Positions 5,767-6,837 of a DNA stretch of 6,837 bases are shown here, in pieces. A program made the position numbers and the translations under genes. The notes beneath the pieces were generated by a model, which was not told where the DNA came from, searched no databases, and saw only the letters and a list, made by a program, of their open reading frames with translations. Location: NCBI GenBank assembly GCA_002692605.1, contig NZLE01000075.1, positions 1 to 6,837 of the forward strand, given 5' to 3'. The DNA is from Opitutia bacterium (GTDB taxonomy: Bacteria > Verrucomicrobiota > Verrucomicrobiia > Opitutales > Seribacteraceae). Position 1 is the first letter of the stretch, and each line of letters opens with the position of its first letter.

Positions 5767-6837
5767 TTACTTTCCGCTCGGCTTTTGCCAGGGCACGTCG
5801 CCCGATTCTTGCAGGTGAAGCATGAGTTTCCCAATTAGCTTGCGAGCCATCGGGTGAGTGGATGGAAGCGGATTTTGCTCGGCGGGATCCTTGCTTAGGT
5901 TGACCAGTTGCATCGGCTCGAAGGGATGATTCTGAAGGAGTTTCCAGTCTCCCTCCCGTATCGCGTAGTAGGCCCGCCCCTGATAGCGGAAGTTCCCTTC
6001 GCGTCGGATCCAAATGAGGGTGCGCTCAGGGTCTCCCTTTTTTCCCTGAAGCCAGATCGGAACCAGGCTTTTTCCCTCGATTTCGTTTTCCACGGGAACC
6101 CCGGCGATTTCAGCGAAGGTGGGCAGCAGATCCATGGTAATGCCCAGTTCGTCGCTTTGTCCGACGGGAATGGTTCCCGGCCAGACCGCGCAAGTGGGTA
6201 CGCGGATACCTCCCTCCCAATGCTCCTGCTTTCCGCCTCGCCAGGGTTCGTTGGTGGCGGCATGGGGAACGGACCCTCCGTTGTCCGAGGAAAAGGTGAT
6301 CAGAGTATCCCGGGCGATACCGAGTTCCTCGACCGCATCCAGAACCTTGCCGATCTCATGGTCCATGTGTTCGACGAACGCCACGTTGGTGGCCCGCTTC
6401 AGGTCTAGCTGTGGTTCCCTTTTTTGTACTTTCCTTAACCAGTCTTCGGGGGGCTGAATGGGGAAGTGCGGGGCGTTGTAGGCGAGGTAGAGGAAGAAAG
6501 GCTTGGTCTTGTCCTTGGCCTGCTTTCTCAGGTATTCGATGGCCCATCGGCTGAAGATCTCGGTGGCGTGCCCCTTGGGAGTGATCGTTTTCTTGTTGAG
6601 GCGCATCCAGTTCACTCCCCCGCGCAAGTGAGTCCAGTAGTCATCCATCATGTCGCCGAGGAAACCATGGAAAAAAGTAAATCCGCGATCATTGGGCAGG
6701 TTGGGTTCCTCATAACCGAGGTGCCATTTCCCAACCATTCCAGTGTGATAGCCCGCCCGGTTCATCAGCTCGGGCAGGGTAGGGCCGGTGGGGTTGAAAT
6801 ACCCCCAGTTGCTTTCCGGGTTCTGACGAATCACTCC
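5767..6837 (-). CDS. Sulfatase, C-terminal part (5' end outside window)
   Basis: Type I sulfatase lacking its N-terminus because the gene runs off the right edge. The frame is open through 6837, so the GTG at 6834-6832 is an internal valine codon, not a start. Numbering from that codon, visible family elements are GKWHLG (35-40, K36 and H38), NAPHFPIQPP (120-129, H123), FSSDNGG (181-187, metal ligands D184 and N185), GGKQEHWEGGIRVP (200-213, catalytic K202) and the terminal DWKLLQN region (296-302) followed by LVNLSKDPAEQN. The formylglycine CxPSR motif and the first metal-binding aspartates lie off the window, so activity and export cannot be judged. It differs clearly from the other sulfatase here (SDNGG instead of SDHGW, GKWH instead of GKMLH), so it belongs to another subfamily and is not a local duplicate. 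It is convergent with the hydrolase gene. Substrate unknown. Confidence 0.92.
   Translation of the reverse strand, partial: GVIRQNPESNWGYFNPTGPTLPELMNRAGYHTGMVGKWHLGYEEPNLPNDRGFTFFHGFLGDMMDDYWTHLRGGVNWMRLNKKTITPKGHATEIFSRWAIEYLRKQAKDKTKPFFLYLAYNAPHFPIQPPEDWLRKVQKREPQLDLKRATNVAFVEHMDHEIGKVLDAVEELGIARDTLITFSSDNGGSVPHAATNEPWRGGKQEHWEGGIRVPTCAVWPGTIPVGQSDELGITMDLLPTFAEIAGVPVENEIEGKSLVPIWLQGKKGDPERTLIWIRREGNFRYQGRAYYAIREGDWKLLQNHPFEPMQLVNLSKDPAEQNPLPSTHPMARKLIGKLMLHLQESGDVPWQKPSGK

Noticed and set aside
5762..5786. Possible terminator at the convergent junction (AGCC ... GGCTTTT)
   Set aside because: Only a 4-bp stem with a 13-nt loop and four T residues; too weak to call.
6832..6834. GTG at 6834 as start codon of the second sulfatase
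   Set aside because: The frame continues to the window edge, and essential N-terminal sulfatase motifs are missing from a protein starting here; the gene is cut by the edge.
1..6837. tRNA, rRNA, CRISPR arrays, insertion sequences, attachment sites
   Set aside because: Looked for direct-repeat arrays, terminal inverted repeats, transposase motifs and tRNA-like cloverleaf ends; none seen in the short non-coding space available.

Overview
The window looks like a chromosomal segment of a free-living, motile, Gram-negative bacterium of the Planctomycetota-Verrucomicrobiota-Lentisphaerota group. A verrucomicrobial (Opitutae-like) origin is my best guess. It rests on the flavour of the flagellin N-terminal domain, on secreted formylglycine-type sulfatases next to a PQQ-like propeller and a secreted hydrolase, and on weak Shine-Dalgarno signals. 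This is inference from family resemblance, not a phylogeny.

Layout. (1) Bases 1-923, minus strand: the N-terminal 307 codons of a flagellin whose C-terminus lies beyond the left edge. It has no stop codon inside the window, so an ORF scan requiring a stop misses it, and the plus-strand ORFs there are shadows. (2) Bases 924-1175: a divergent, visibly AT-richer intergenic region. It holds a good FliA/sigma-28 type promoter match for the flagellin, a 14-bp perfect palindrome in the predicted flagellin leader, and a 9-bp inverted repeat on the sulfatase side. (3) Bases 1176-5763, plus strand: three closely spaced genes (gaps of 22 and 21 nt), probably one operon. They encode an exported iduronate-2-sulfatase-like sulfatase with a C-terminal VHL-beta-like domain, an exported PQQ-like beta-propeller protein, and an exported alpha/beta hydrolase. 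(4) Bases 5767-6837, minus strand: the C-terminal part of a second sulfatase, convergent with the hydrolase and only 3 nt from it, with its N-terminus beyond the right edge.

How the genes may work together. Two sulfatases, a possible oxidoreductase-type propeller and an esterase-like hydrolase fit the removal of sulfate and ester groups from a sulfated polysaccharide outside the cytoplasm. The substrate cannot be read from the sequence. No sulfatase-maturing enzyme, glycoside hydrolase or transporter lies in the window. The flagellin is a separate transcription unit.

Most interesting points: the sulfatase-VHL fusion with a partly conserved hydroxyproline-pocket signature, the hidden flagellin with its sigma-28 promoter and repeat-bearing variable region, and the two unexplained symmetric DNA elements in the divergent intergenic region.
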